Below are positions 53,688 to 64,000 of a stretch of 64,000 nucleotides of DNA, one piece after another; the stretch's first letter is position 1, and every line of letters starts with the position of its first letter. The notes beneath the pieces are model-generated. The model was not told the DNA's origin. It was given only the letters and a program-made list of their open reading frames with translations, and did not search any database. Origin of the DNA: Myrmaecium sp. VS I D KN 1 (lineage: Eukaryota; Ascomycota; Dothideomycetes; Valsariales; Valsariaceae). The position numbers and the translations under genes were made by a program. The stretch lies in NCBI GenBank assembly GCA_019775845.1, contig JADQAV010000038.1, positions 850,812-914,811 of the forward strand, in the 5' to 3' direction.

Positions 53688-54453
53688 CCTGTCGAAACTG
53701 AGGATGATCGGGGAGTAAAGTGGAACAGACTGGTGACGGCAATCCAGAAGTCCTCAACCAGCCCAACCAGCGATCTTTTAAGGCAAAGAGATCAACATGA
53801 TTGCATCCGGAGAGTCGCTATCCGGCCTGTGGCTTACAGTATCCTCAGGCTGGTGAATCCCGATACGGTCTGTGCGCGGTGCGCGAAGGAACCCGCCTAG
53901 CCCCTTCAGGTTGGCTTGAGGCGCTGCGGATGGTACAGTTCCGGACCGTTCGATATGTCTGAGATCTGTCCCGGAGCAGGGCGACCGTTCCGGATGTGTG
54001 ATTTTCTGTTTGAGGCGAGCTGTACCTAATGGTTGCGCACATGAACAGGGCACGGTGCCGTTCGTGCATACGCCGAACAGCAAACGATTCGGGGAACTGA
54101 CAGCAGTTCCATAGGCCTGCAACATCGGAGCCCACGAAAATGTTCGCGACATGATGTCAGAAGCCGTATCTAGCCTCGTCTTAGTTGGTAAGGTCTCGGC
54201 GCACATGGTACGGTCAGGGTTGAGGCTCCTTTCTTTGCCCAGTGAAGGGCCAGGTCGATGATACATCAGCGGAGTCTGGTTGTTAACTCCAATTGGGCAA
54301 GGATGACTGCCCCTAAGATAGAGGTAAGCCCGCCATATCTAAAAGAGACAAGGGCATGCATCAAGATACCTGCTGTTTATCACATCCACTTTCCTCTCTT
54401 CATGGCCAACATCCTCCCTCTCGAGCAACGCCTTCATCTCCTCTCGGACGACT
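53688..54453. other. 766 bp intergenic
   Basis: A 162-codon minus-strand frame (53778-54266) is open here but is rich in Pro, Arg, Ser and Thr with no pattern, and I do not accept it. Repeated TTCCGGA/TCCGGA words occur. No RNA gene seen. Confidence 0.4.
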
Positions 54454-54870
54454 TCATTTGCTTGAACTTCCCAGAACATTCCGTACCTGCCTATACAGCC
54501 TTTGATTCCGGTCATATTGATCTCTGTAGTCCAGTCCGAGGAGCTCGCAGAGTTCTGCAACTTGCGTGTTGGCCCTGATGTGATGATGTCCATAACCGGA
54601 AAGTTGGGTGTGACTGGTGATGTTTCTGGCACAGCAGTACTGCGAAATCACTTCTCGAAGCTGGTTCGTCAATCGAAATTGCGGTCTGCGAGTTCTTTGC
54701 GCCCGTTGGTTAGATCGGAGGATGGTGATATCTGCTGCGGTAAGGACGTCTTCAGAGTCGCTGCTTGATACATCGCTGTCGCTCTCGTTCGAATCCATGT
54801 GTCCAGTCCAATGCACGTCTCCTGTTGGAAAAAATGAGAACTGCCGTGGTAGCTTGAGGGTGGAAGACAT
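54454..54870 (-). CDS. Uncharacterised 138-residue protein
   Basis: An ATG-initiated minus-strand frame. Residues 25-40 form a Ser/Asp acidic run (DSNESDSDVSSSDSED), followed by a basic, helical segment (RAQRTRRPQFRLTNQLREVI) and a C-terminal part with several Tyr and Arg (LGLDYRDQYDRNQRLYRQV). The composition looks coding, but no family comes to mind. Another minus-strand frame overlaps its end (54339-54632), so a further exon is possible. Confidence 0.35.
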   Translation of the reverse strand: MSSTLKLPRQFSFFPTGDVHWTGHMDSNESDSDVSSSDSEDVLTAADITILRSNQRAQRTRRPQFRLTNQLREVISQYCCARNITSHTQLSGYGHHHIRANTQVAELCELLGLDYRDQYDRNQRLYRQVRNVLGSSSK

Positions 54871-56321
54871 AGGTCGTCTTCATCATCGTCGCCGACGAGC
54901 CGCTAAGCAAGACTAACCATCCATAGCTGCGGTAGAGCCAGGCCCATCATTCCCTTCTGCATCTTCGTAGCCTGAACCTTCACCGTTAGCACGAACTTGT
55001 TCAAATTCCATCCACAACAATCAACCCTCACCTCTCAAAACAAAGCTGAACCTGATTGGCCAGGGCCCTATTTCGGCCTCGCCTCGACATCTCCAGAACA
55101 TCACTGCGAGAAGGGCGTTTTTGGGCTATCCAAGAGAAATCGTCGAATCGTCGCTGGTCGATGCTGAAATGGCGTATGGCTTCGATTTACCACCACAAGT
55201 CCGACAACAGTGAAGATATGGCCGGGCCAGCGTGCTTCTCCATCGGGTTTATTTAAGAGAACAACATTTGCGACCGTAAGGGCTGTTTGACTTGGGTGCC
55301 ACATCCTGACATGTGCCAACGGAAACACTTAACCGGAGGTCGGACAGACAGGGGCAGATGGATAAGATCCATACCGGGAGATCGTGCAACCAGAGTGAGT
55401 TTTTCGAACCTCTCAGCAGGCTGGTCAAGCTGAAGATGTGTTGTTTCGTGTGGATGAGATATGTTGCGAGCACGGGCTTCTGTCGACGGACCAGAAGACA
55501 TCCGGCACCAGCTCAGCTCCCGTACAGTCGACAGTTCGGCAAACACGGTGCAGAAGGTACGTGTTCGGACGCCTGTTCATTTTGGTCCCCGGCTATACCG
55601 TGATGCCGGCATCTCCCTGATTGTGGGCGATCGAAGACTGAATGATGCGGAGGGGGTGCAGCTCCGGAAGGGGCTGTGCGACCATCGTAGTGAGTTCGCG
55701 GCAAACACGAGAGAAATATGCGTGGAGTCCAGAACCTCCGGTCGCTGGAGTTTTCTTCATCTTCTCTCCCACAAAGTGCGGATCCAGTGTTGAGTGAAGG
55801 CCGCGTCCGTGATCGTGTTTGTTTCACCTAAGGACCGAGAACCTGACCCAAGCCATGGCGAGAATCCTGAAGCGATTGACATAGACTCTGCTGGATGATA
55901 TCTCCAGCTGATGTAGTAGTTGGCAAACAACAGAGAACAGAGATCGACTTCCCGTCCATGGTCCTTGGCGCTCTTCTCGATGCGGTTTGTGGGGAAGGGT
56001 GCGGAGGTCCGAACGATCAGCGAAGTGCCGAGAAATCCCGAATCGGAGCCTTACGAGTACTCATTATGGGTGCAGGTGAATGCTGTGTCAAGGTTAGCTC
56101 ACATCATTGGAGTCAGATGGATGTTCTGGGACTCTGGTCATTATATCAAGACAATCTAGATATCCGATTTTTCAACCTCTCACTTTCTCTTATAAAAATT
56201 ACTTGAAGTGGATTAAAACGAATTTGTAGTTGCGACGAGTTAGCCGTGATGTGATGAAGCAGAAGACAATCGCCAATACGCATTAGACATTATATAATTT
56301 CCTCGACGGTGGATCGTAATC
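54871..56321. other. 1.45 kb without a supported gene
   Basis: Several frames of 60-110 codons overlap on both strands and none has domain features. Composition is ordinary, with no RIP signature, repeats or RNA gene visible. An AT-rich segment at 56,150-56,300 is probably the 3' end region of the next minus-strand gene. Confidence 0.4.
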
Positions 56322-57837
56322 CTACCGTCTCCCATCTCGCCGCTTTCGACCCTCGCCCTCCCGGCCATACTCGTCTTCCTCTCTCCCTTTGCGCTTCGCG
56401 AGGGCCTTCCCAATCAATCCCGACCTCTCCACCTCCCGCCCCCAGCCACCCCGGCTCCTCGTCGGCGGTGCCTTCTCTGCTCTCGCTGGATGATACTCCC
56501 GCTGTTCTTGACACCGGCTTTGTTCGCGAAGCTGCTTCGAGCACTGCGACCGCTTCGCCCTCTTGACTTTCGCCTCCGCTTCCTCGAGCTCAATTTGAGC
56601 GGCGGCAAACGCCATCTTTGCCTTAGCCACGCGCGCTTCACGCTCGTAGCCGGAGATTGCGGAGGCGGAGTCATCGAAGGTGGTGGACGGAGGAGACAGG
56701 GAGGCTGCGCGGTGGATGAGATGCCTTGGGTTCAGAGGAGTGAAGGCTTCCTCAGGAGCGGCAGTGGCATCACTCTCGGCGTCGGCCATGTAAGAGTCAC
56801 CGTCGCTGTCACGATCACCGGCTAGAGAGTCAGGAACCAGAATCGTGGCAGATCCGCATGAGGCTTGACTTCCTGGGCTCTGTTCGCGAAGGGTCTCTGA
56901 TCCGGGGAGGAAGTTCTCGCTTCTCCTGCGCTTGCCTTCGCTGCTTGCTGGAATAGTCTGTGACGTGACGGGCTGTCTGGTTGAGCGGAAGGACCGAACA
57001 CTGGTGGACAGCCAATGCTCGACCTTCTTTATTTCTCCGTGAGGCCTTGCTGGCGATCCAAGCTGCTTTGACTTCTCGCCCAAGCTGCTGAAATTTTTCC
57101 TGGCATTGGCTGAGGTTGAGTTCCTCTGGGAGAAAGCCTCCTTTGCCGTTGCATATGGAACTCCCGTTGTGAGCGAGAAGCTGTCTTCAACGAGCACGTC
57201 GGTCGGCCTTTGCTCGACTTCCTGTGACTTCCTGAGAGAGAGAACCACTGCTCTCCTCACTTGTGGTTGAATAAGGCACAGGGGTGGAGTCGCCGGCCTC
57301 GGACTGATCTCCCCCATCTTGCTCGGTGGCCGGCGCCTCTGGAGCTCGCTCTTCGACAGCGAATCGTTCCTGGAGCCTGGCTACAATTTGTGCGGCAATA
57401 GAAGGGCCTTCCCGAGCCCTTGGTCTCTCCGGTTGACCAGCTTGTTTTCTTCCCCACTTTCCACGGAGAGGAGGCAGTGGGGAGGGATTTGGCGAGTCCT
57501 CGAAAGATCTTACAACCCTTGTCCCTTCAGCAAGGCCTGGCCCCATCACCAATCGATTTATCACGCCGTAGCTTGTAGGATAGGTGGGATCCGTTGGCTT
57601 CGCAGGCTGCTGACCCTCGCCCGAGCTGGCATCGCACTCCTCTTGTGTTGGAGTGTTCGGCTCGGTAGTCGAGTAGTATAAGCGCTCCCGATTCATCTTG
57701 ATCCTCTCCTCCTTCCACTTCGCAAGGGCCTCTGGATCCCAGACCTCCGGGAGGCCGCCCTCTACAGCCCATGTCAACCGGTCGGACTGGTAAGAGTTCG
57801 CGGGAGCCCTTTCACCTTGGGAGTTCGAGGAAGGCAT
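56322..57837 (-). CDS. Uncharacterised disordered protein with C-terminal coiled coil (two-exon model)
   Basis: Two minus-strand frames overlap at 57187-57317. The first starts MPSSNSQGERAPANSYQ at 57837 and has WAVEGGLPEVWDPEALAKWKEERI; the second ends at 56322 with a long charged helix (YEREARVAKAKMAFAAAQIEL) and an Arg-rich tail. One reading joins them by a 76 bp intron, 57260-57185 (GTGAGG...TGAAG), giving 479 residues; other junctions are possible, as are two separate genes. Most of the protein is Ser/Pro/Glu-rich and low in hydrophobics. A TATATAA-type stretch at 57,865-57,900 precedes the start. Function unknown. Confidence 0.45.
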
Positions 57838-58694
57838 CTTGGAAAGTGGTCGCTTGGTGTTGGGTATATAAAAAATTGTCGGAAAAGTGTTATATATGAA
57901 AGATGGTGAAACTCGAACAGAAGTTGTATATAGAAGTCGGAGGAAGGGGAGTATAAAGATGTGGTGTGAAAGCGGATAGTGTGGGAGACATTGGGGGCTT
58001 TTAAACATCGAGGATCCTAATCCCATTTTGTGACATGATGGATTCACAGTAACAGGTACGTGAAGCCCATCTGAACATCGTTCTGTGAAAGCGCGGTATC
58101 ATGGCTAGGTCACATTGCTTGCTTCACAAACCTGTCAAGGTGACAATTGATCTAGCTTATCAATGAGCCTTCATCGCTTGCTCCTTGACCGCCAGTTGCA
58201 TTTCGTTGCTGCTGATTCTTTGCTCAAGTCACCAGCTTACCGACAGGGAAGCTGGAACACTTGAGCCAATGCACGTACGTACGTGACAACGTGACGGATT
58301 ACGGATTAAGCTTGTCAATCATCACCCCGGATTTCTTCAAATTGTTGGCTGCGAACTGAGTTGTGGTAGGCATCATTCCTAGTTACCATCTGTTAGCGCG
58401 AAGCTCTGGTGTTATGATGTTGGGAAGTCGATGGATTCCTACTGATCTGAAAGCAAAACCTATTTGTTCTTGTTCTCGTTTGCCTCGTTTGCTCTCCCTT
58501 CAGACCCAACGTACACACGACAACATTGCCGCATGTGCAGTTGGATGCTTTACAACACCACCACACATCACACAATCTTATCCGTGCATTAGCTTTCTAT
58601 CGTGTGTCTACGGCTAGCAGCACTTACAGGTATCATTACGGTCCCCTCCTCGCCGACAACCTGTTGACTTTCGCTCGGCAGAGCAACATTCGCT
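57838..58694. other. 857 bp divergent intergenic region
   Basis: Lies between a minus-strand start and a plus-strand start, so it holds two promoters. ATATATAA-like words lie near the left gene. A CACGTACGTACGTGAC palindrome is at 58271-58286. No gene seen. Confidence 0.45.
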
Positions 58695-59873
58695 ATGCTT
58701 CCTTTTACGGACCATGACATCAGTGACATATCGAGCGAGGCTTCTACTATTACTCAGTCAGAAGATTTGTTCGGTGATTGGGGAGATGGATGGGATGAAG
58801 TGGACTTCTTGCAAAGCGCTGACCGGCCAGTGAAGGCCGCCGCGCATATCCACTCCTACGACGCAGAGGGTTACAAGGCTCCCTCATGGCAGCAATCGGG
58901 AAAGCAGCGCAAGACCAGAAAGGGAAACAACTACGGTACCTTTTCTGTCGCCGCCTTCCCTTCTGCTCTGCACGCATACACTGACACGGCAAACGCTGCA
59001 GCCTTTCCCGTCGATGCCTACACCAGGCGCAACGCCAAACCACTCGATGAAGCTGCTCTCAAGCATCACCTTTCCTTCCCCAATCATTGTTTCGATGCCG
59101 GCCTCCTCTACGGTCCTCGCGCCAGCCCCGGCTCCATCGTCATTGAGCGTCCACTGTGGACCGGAATCCGGCGTCTCACGCCCCGAACACCAGCAGTACA
59201 CCCTTCACCCACCGCTAACCCGGACAACATTGAAAGGGGTAAGCTGACGGCTGCCTACGCTCTCGCCGAGCAGGCGGAGCCTGGCATCCTCGTGTGCAGC
59301 ATCGCCACGGCCACGATGACGCGCATGCAGCTGGGGGACCCGGGAATCGGCGTCTACTTCGGACCGCAGAGCCCGCTGAACAGCTACTGCTGTCCCCCGG
59401 GTTGGAGCGGGCCGGACCCGGGCAAAGGTCGAAAGGCGCTGTTGCTGGCGGCGACGGAAGCGCTGCGGATGGCGAGGAATGAGCTGGAGCCTGGTGGCTA
59501 TGGACGCGGTTCGAAGCGGGGGCTCGTCATCCAGGTCGCGGATGAAATGTGGATGAAGTGGATGATGAGTATATTGCATAAGCTAGAGGGTGAAGGCAAT
59601 GAAGAGAACAAATATACGGGGGAAGAGGGAAGCAAGCAGTTCCTAGAGAAAAGGGAGATGAAGCTTGGCGATGATGAGATGAAGAGATATTGGTTGGCTT
59701 TCATCAGCCAACTGAGGGAAGTGGAGGAAATGAATTGCCGCGTGGGATTCTGGCTGGTGAATGCGGACGATGTGGGCGGCGCGGACGCGATGGCGTGGGA
59801 GGCGCTGATGGATGATATGAGGGCGCGCGCGGAGGAGGGAAGGAGGCTCGGGCGTTGGAAGTGCGCCGCGTAG
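58695..59873 (+). CDS. RNase H-like fold protein with degenerate active site
   Basis: One exon, 392 residues from the ATG at 58695. The first 45 residues are acidic, the next 80 basic and probably disordered. From about residue 175 the order of elements resembles the fungal RNase H type-1 domain: CSIATATMTRM, GDPGIGVYFGPQSPLNSY, GKGRKALLLAATEALRMA, then a strand and helix with LVIQVADEMWMKWMM. In active members these places carry the catalytic Asp, Glu and Asp; here the first is not Asp, the Glu of RAELLAA is replaced by Leu, and only an Asp near the last site remains. An inactive scaffold is likely. The C-terminal 100 residues are charged and helical. The family call is by pattern only. Confidence 0.55.
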   Translation: MLPFTDHDISDISSEASTITQSEDLFGDWGDGWDEVDFLQSADRPVKAAAHIHSYDAEGYKAPSWQQSGKQRKTRKGNNYGTFSVAAFPSALHAYTDTANAAAFPVDAYTRRNAKPLDEAALKHHLSFPNHCFDAGLLYGPRASPGSIVIERPLWTGIRRLTPRTPAVHPSPTANPDNIERGKLTAAYALAEQAEPGILVCSIATATMTRMQLGDPGIGVYFGPQSPLNSYCCPPGWSGPDPGKGRKALLLAATEALRMARNELEPGGYGRGSKRGLVIQVADEMWMKWMMSILHKLEGEGNEENKYTGEEGSKQFLEKREMKLGDDEMKRYWLAFISQLREVEEMNCRVGFWLVNADDVGGADAMAWEALMDDMRARAEEGRRLGRWKCAA

Positions 59874-60604
59874 CCTGCGGAGAAGAACGCATGTTAAAGA
59901 AGTGACTGGCGAAGTCGTCGTAATAAGGTATGCACCGTTCCCCGCTCTTTCGGGACCACGAGCCCGGTAAACGATTGAGGAGGTTGTTTTGAGTTTGCTA
60001 TCCGCATCCGCCTTGCGGGAGTGATTCTCCCGCGGCTTGCGTTGGATGAGTAGCCAAATTATCTAGCTCGTTGGGTCAAGGTAATGCAAGCCTGGATCCT
60101 CTTGCAGATCCTCTCGCAGGGTGCCATGTTATGTCCCCGCTCTGGTGTTTGTTCACATTCGCCGGTGAATATCTTCACGGAACAGGAAGATGGCGGACAG
60201 TGCGGCAGTGGATGGCAGAAAAGAGAAAGGAGGGAAAAAAGAGAAAGAGAAAGAGACAGTCAGGAAAGAGAAAGGTAGAGACTGATGTAAAGCGTCTCTC
60301 TACATAATCAAGATGATAGACTTGGATGACAACGCACAGGAGACTTGTTGCCTAAGGCATTGAGCAGCAGGGTTTTTGCCTGACTATCGGTCGCGAGGGG
60401 GTGCCGGACCAGGGAGCGACGGGAGTGAGAAGATAAAAATGCGGTCGAGACCTGGGCTGTGCGGGAGGTCAACCTTGATAGAATTTGATCGAGCTGATCG
60501 AGACAAGGAACAGAGAGAGAGAAGAGAGCAGAAAAAATAACCTTCGCTGAAGAGCGAGGTTGCATGACATGGGCGGTGGGTGAAAAGTAAAGGGCAAAAA
60601 AGAA
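59874..60604. other. 731 bp spacer before the tRNA-Trp gene
   Basis: 3' end of the RNase H-like gene and unassigned DNA. A purine-rich A/G tract (60,215-60,275) stands out. No other feature. Confidence 0.45.
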
Positions 60605-60707
60605 TGAGCCTGACCCGACTTGAACGGATAACCTTCTGGATACCTGCTGAGGTAATTGTACTCCAACTTAACTGGAATCAGATGCGCTACCGTTGCGCCA
60701 CAGGCCC
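60605..60707 (-). tRNA. tRNA-Trp (CCA) with a 31 nt intron
   Basis: Reading the minus strand from 60707, the acceptor arms GGGCCTG and CAGGCTC pair fully (one G-T). TG is followed by the D-arm GCGCAACGGTAGCGC, the anticodon stem TCTGA and loop TTCCAG with CCA. About 31 bases then intervene before the 3' half of the anticodon stem. The T-arm ATCCG-TTCAAGT-CGGGT pairs. The discriminator is A, and TTCTTTTTT just downstream is a Pol III terminator. The anticodon stem has one imperfect pair next to the loop. Confidence 0.9.
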
Positions 60708-61339
60708 ATTTGATGAAGGGAACACCGTTTTGTGCAAATATGAATGGCAGCTTCCTCAGTTGCGAGCTCTTGAGGGCATGTTGGCGTCTTGGCGGCCATG
60801 AGTGTGGCGGGAGCTACCTACGGTACTACGAGGTAGTACGCAACAACCTCACTATCGGACTTTGTTGCACCCACATTGCTCGCAATCTCCCCGGGCACCC
60901 TTCACACGACGCCTCCTTTGGTGTGAGGCTGTGAAGCTACTTGGGCAGGTCTAGCATGTTGAGGGCGGCGATGCGAGCGCATTGCCGGTCGCTAAGTTCT
61001 ACGTACGCCCTTGAGCTCTGCCTCTCTTCGCTTCTTCGCCTCTTCAATCGTTCGTGGAGATCTTCATCACTGCGATGAGCTAATGTATCAGCTTCAATAT
61101 CAGTCCGAAGTTCAGAGTCCTTCCCGACCGGACCTTATATCCTCACAGCTACCATTCACGATTCACCGCGCTCGAGCCGCAGAGCAAGATAATCGGTCCT
61201 TCGGCGGCAGCTGCACTCATATACACGCAGAGCAGCGTTCACCGCGGGAACTCGGCTATAAAAGGACACTCCATGCCATTTCATCCTACCGGCATAGTGG
61301 TGGTGCCTGTCTGAAGTCACGACTGCACAGCACATTAAA
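60708..61339. other. 632 bp between tRNA-Trp and the next gene
   Basis: Holds the promoter of the gene at 61340. A TATAAAAGG box lies at 61257-61265, about 80 bp before that ATG, an unusually good TATA match. Otherwise only short frames. Confidence 0.5.
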
Positions 61340-63020
61340 ATGGCCGGCGTGATGGGAAGTCATTCTTCTCCCCCCAAAGCACCCGCCGAACGCCGCGTCT
61401 TTCCGACCGAGGTAGATGAGATCGTCCGCGTCTTTAAAGAAAATAACCGGCAATCTTTCTTTGATAACATCGATAACTGCACAGAAGCATCCGTTCAGCG
61501 TGCGCGGCAGGTTTACGTTCGCATTACCAGGCAGTTCGGCTGTCACCCTTGGGAACTGTTCCGCCCTACCACTCGCTGTCCTACTTCGTTTGGTAAAAGC
61601 CTCCTTGAGGACATCGCAGTGATCTGCAGTTATTTCTCCAATCTTGAAGACCTAAATCGGGAATTCGATCAGATCGTTGCGCAGCGATCGCTTGCCTCGA
61701 AGAGCGACCCACTTAGATTGTTCGAGCTACGAGCGTTGAAATATCGCCTCAAAGAGCATAACCTCCGCGTCAGGGAATTATCTTCTCCTGTCCAAGACGA
61801 TCAGCAGTTTGACGAGATCATCGTGTCCATGATAGGCCAAAGTGCAGAATGCAAACAGGTGGATTTGGGGGGTGAACCATATGGTCAGTCTGCGGAGCCA
61901 GAACATCGGCCGAAGCGCAAACGGTAAGGCGCCTGCACAAGAATACGGACCCCCTCCCCCTTCTTATGTACTAAATAACCATACCAGCCGTGCCCCGGAA
62001 CGAGATTATGCCACAGCTAGTGATGAAACTACCGCAAGCCTTGAGGTCACTGGAGATGCCGACGAGGATGGATTGGCATCACTGACCGGAAAGGGTCGTG
62101 AACTTGGTCGTTACTGGAGGCCTGCCTCCGAGATGGAGAGGGGAGATCTGGATGGTACATTTGAAGATATAGACAGGGACTTCAGTTATACCAGTAAGGA
62201 GATGAACAGGACTTGCTCACCTGAATCATCGTCATCATCAGTTCACCGGCGACTCGCATGTTCACCACCAGCGGACGTGTCGACACATCTTACGCCAGCT
62301 TCGAGTTTCTCGACATCTGCCGATTCGAACGCATCAACGAAGCGATCCCGCGCTACAGTCCGGCCATCTACGCGGGAAAGGCAGGGAAGAAGATATAACT
62401 CAGGTACATCCACTCCGCCAGCCACCATAACGTCCAAGTCGATCAATAGCCTTGCGTCAGTGTCCCCGGACCCGCCTATCATTTCCTCTCCAATTTTCCC
62501 CCCACCTCTCCTATGCGACCACGACCCTAGTCGCCATTCAGCCGAATCCCGCCCAGACTCACCCGGCTCCGCTACACCACCTGCAACCCGCTTTGGATCA
62601 GAGAAACGTCTTCGACAATCCCGTTTTGCCCTGGATCGTACCATTCACAAGCTCAAGGGCCATCGCAAGGACCGCGCCGCCCTCCTGTCCACACTCAAGC
62701 CGCTCTGGCTCGCCCTCGAGCGCACACGCTCTCCGGCCGAAAGGGCTGCGGCTATACCACTTCCCAAGCTTCCTGAGATGATCACACCGACCCCTGAGGA
62801 AGACGAGATCGCGTGGAAGCTGCGACAGGCGTCGCGATGGACCGCGATGGATGGGTTGCGACATGTAGTATTGGTCTTGGCCTACTGGGACGAGCTGCTG
62901 GAGTGCACGGAGACAGAGAAGACGTGTTGGGAACACGCGATCAGTGATATGGAGGAGTATCTCCAGAGTTCTCAAACGAGCCTATCGCCGCCGCGGGAGG
63001 TCGAAGCAGAGAGTGCGTAA
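61340..63020 (+). CDS. Uncharacterised 538-residue protein, two exons
   Basis: Exons 61340-61923 and 61988-63020 are joined by a 64 bp intron with GTAAGG donor, an excellent TACTAAAT-type branch site and ACCAG acceptor. The junction is needed because the two reading frames differ. The first 190 residues are folded and helical (RVFPTEVDEIVRVFKENN, RARQVYVRITRQFGCHPWEL, RALKYRLKEHNLRVREL). Residues 200-400 are Ser/Pro/Thr-rich and disordered. The C-terminal 120 residues are helical again (ALLSTLKPLWLALERTRS, GLRHVVLVLAYWDELLECTE). I do not recognise a family. The TATA box at about 61,260 supports the start. Confidence 0.75.
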
Positions 63021-63525
63021 GCAGGCGGGTCATGCCCGGCTCGGTACACGATGAGGGGCTTTGGGAGCCGCCATTATCGCTACCACAATTGCGGGTTGAT
63101 CTTGAGGGGGGTGCAAAGGGGGGTGAGAGTTTGTTCGAGGCTGTACTAGCGGCCCCCTTTCAGGTAGGTCGGGCCATGGAGGGTAGAGCTGGGTTGGCAT
63201 GGTATTGTGGGAAGGAAGCATTTCGGCATCTGTGCAGGCGTGGAAATTCATTTACATCTTGGATCTACAGGTGAAAGATAAAAAGAAGGAAAGAAAAAGC
63301 CGCGGATGAGCGGTCACGGTACGATAATAGTTTTCGGATTTCTAGCAGTATACCCACATACTTATATCATATATACAGTAGTTCAGTAGCAGAGGCATAG
63401 ACATCGTGGATATGTATTCGGAGGCTCGAAGGGGGCATCGGCCCCAATCTCCCTCTCTCTCTCTTCCTCGCTGCAGGTACATGAACCCTACTGTCCCGGC
63501 GCCCTTTCACTTCCTTTCTCACCAC
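63021..63525. other. 505 bp before the tRNA-Ile gene
   Basis: 3' region of the preceding gene, with an A/G-rich segment at 63,270-63,300 and a CTCTCTCTCTCT run near 63,455. No gene seen. Confidence 0.45.
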
Positions 63526-63649
63526 GGTCGCTTAGCTCAGTTGGTTAGAGCGTGGTGCTAATATTTGCTTTCACCTCTCCTCTTTCGTAGAGAGGAGGTT
63601 GAAATACATGTTTACGCCAAGGTCGCGAGTTCGACCCTCGTAGTGACCA
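63526..63649 (+). tRNA. tRNA-Ile (AAT) with a 50 nt intron
   Basis: Acceptor arms GGTCGCT and AGTGACC pair (one G-T). The D-arm is GCTCAGTTGGTTAGAGC, the anticodon stem TGGTG/CGCCA encloses CTAAT-A with anticodon AAT, and the T-arm GCGAG-TTCGACC-CTCGT is normal. Bases 63564-63613 interrupt after position 37, where nuclear tRNA introns lie. The intron folds on itself: CACCTCTCCTCT pairs with AGAGGAGGTTG around a short TTCGTAG loop. A T-run after the gene (TTTTTTG, 63681) is a plausible terminator. Confidence 0.93.
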
Positions 63650-63968
63650 TCGGATGCGGTTCGAGACTTAGGAAGGGATGTTTTTTGATTCTTCTTAGAC
63701 CTTTATTCCTCGCCCTAGGTGGGGGTTTCTTCCTGGGTGCGTACTCCGTACCGCAGGGTGAGAGTTGCCGGGCCGAGAATCTACTCAGGGCCAAACTCTG
63801 CTTTCTTTTTTCTTTCTGGCTGCATGTTCGTTGTTCTCTCTCAGGGAAAGCAGGCACCGGAACAGTGCGGATAAGGGAGGGGCAGCTTCACCTTTCCTTC
63901 GTGCCGCCCTCCCTTCCCCATTGCCTGGACTTGATAAACACGCACGTCGTCATTTCTCAGCATCCACC
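63650..63968. other. Spacer between two tRNA genes
   Basis: 319 bp with a pyrimidine-rich centre (CTTTCTTTTTTCTTTC, 63801-63816) and no gene. Confidence 0.5.
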
Positions 63969-64000
63969 AGCTGAGTGGCGCAGTGGAAGCGCGCCGGGCT
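63969..64000 (+). tRNA. Start of a tRNA gene, probably initiator tRNA-Met (partial)
   Basis: AGCTGAG (acceptor arm), TG, then GCGCAGTGGAAGCGC (D-arm) and GCCGGGCT (anticodon stem and loop start) match the 5' half of eukaryotic initiator tRNA-Met, with its typical three G-C pairs below the loop. The window ends one base before the anticodon, so the identity is inferred. Confidence 0.75.

Noticed and set aside
53778-54266. 162-codon minus-strand frame
   Set aside because: Starts with ATG, but composition is random-like and no part resembles a folded protein.

Overview
The window is nuclear DNA of a filamentous ascomycete (Pezizomycotina). The signs are short GT-AG introns of about 50-120 bp, GC-rich exons, a Zn(II)2Cys6 regulator, a highly reducing polyketide synthase (HR-PKS), tRNA-Trp and tRNA-Ile with introns, and an 8.2 kb AT-rich block almost empty of CpA/TpG, which is the footprint of repeat-induced point mutation (RIP). 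I cannot name the species.

Layout: 1-0.47 kb is the end of an uncharacterised gene. From 0.47 to 6.4 kb there is no convincing gene; the stretch is pyrimidine-rich and holds degenerate tandem repeats. From 6.7 to 40.6 kb lies a biosynthetic gene cluster of 13 recognisable genes plus one doubtful small one. In order: AsaB/CmcJ-type oxygenase (+), MmgE/PrpD alkylcitrate dehydratase (+), QDR-type MFS transporter (-), FSH1-type serine hydrolase (+), secreted PEBP-like protein (-), small membrane ORF (-, doubtful), AflR-type Zn2Cys6 regulator (-), a 4.9 kb gene-free stretch with an assembly gap, AusD/Trt5-type methyltransferase (+), crotonase (-), alkylcitrate synthase (+), HR-PKS (+), a second PEBP-like protein (-), ketosteroid-isomerase-like protein (+) and a second QDR-type MFS transporter (+). 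From 41.1 to 49.3 kb is the RIP-degraded repeat block. From 49.6 to 64 kb are ordinary genes: several uncharacterised proteins, an SMP-30/gluconolactonase, a degenerate RNase H-like protein and three tRNA genes (Trp, Ile, and the start of a probable initiator Met).

PKS + hydrolase + citrate-synthase-like + 2-methylcitrate-dehydratase-like + KI-like + PEBP-like proteins is the established core set of maleidride (nonadride) clusters such as those for byssochlamic acid and rubratoxin. The inferred route is: the PKS makes a reduced, probably unmethylated chain; the hydrolase releases it; after CoA activation the synthase condenses it with oxaloacetate; the dehydratase gives a maleic anhydride monomer; the KI-like and PEBP-like proteins promote dimerisation; the oxygenase and methyltransferase tailor; the MFS proteins export. 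The synthase, dehydratase and crotonase end in SRL, AKL and SKL, so monomer assembly is probably peroxisomal, whereas the KI-like protein and one PEBP carry signal peptides. A CCGGTACCGG/ACCGGCTA motif recurs in several of the cluster promoters. The family calls rest on motifs read by eye; the product is an inference.
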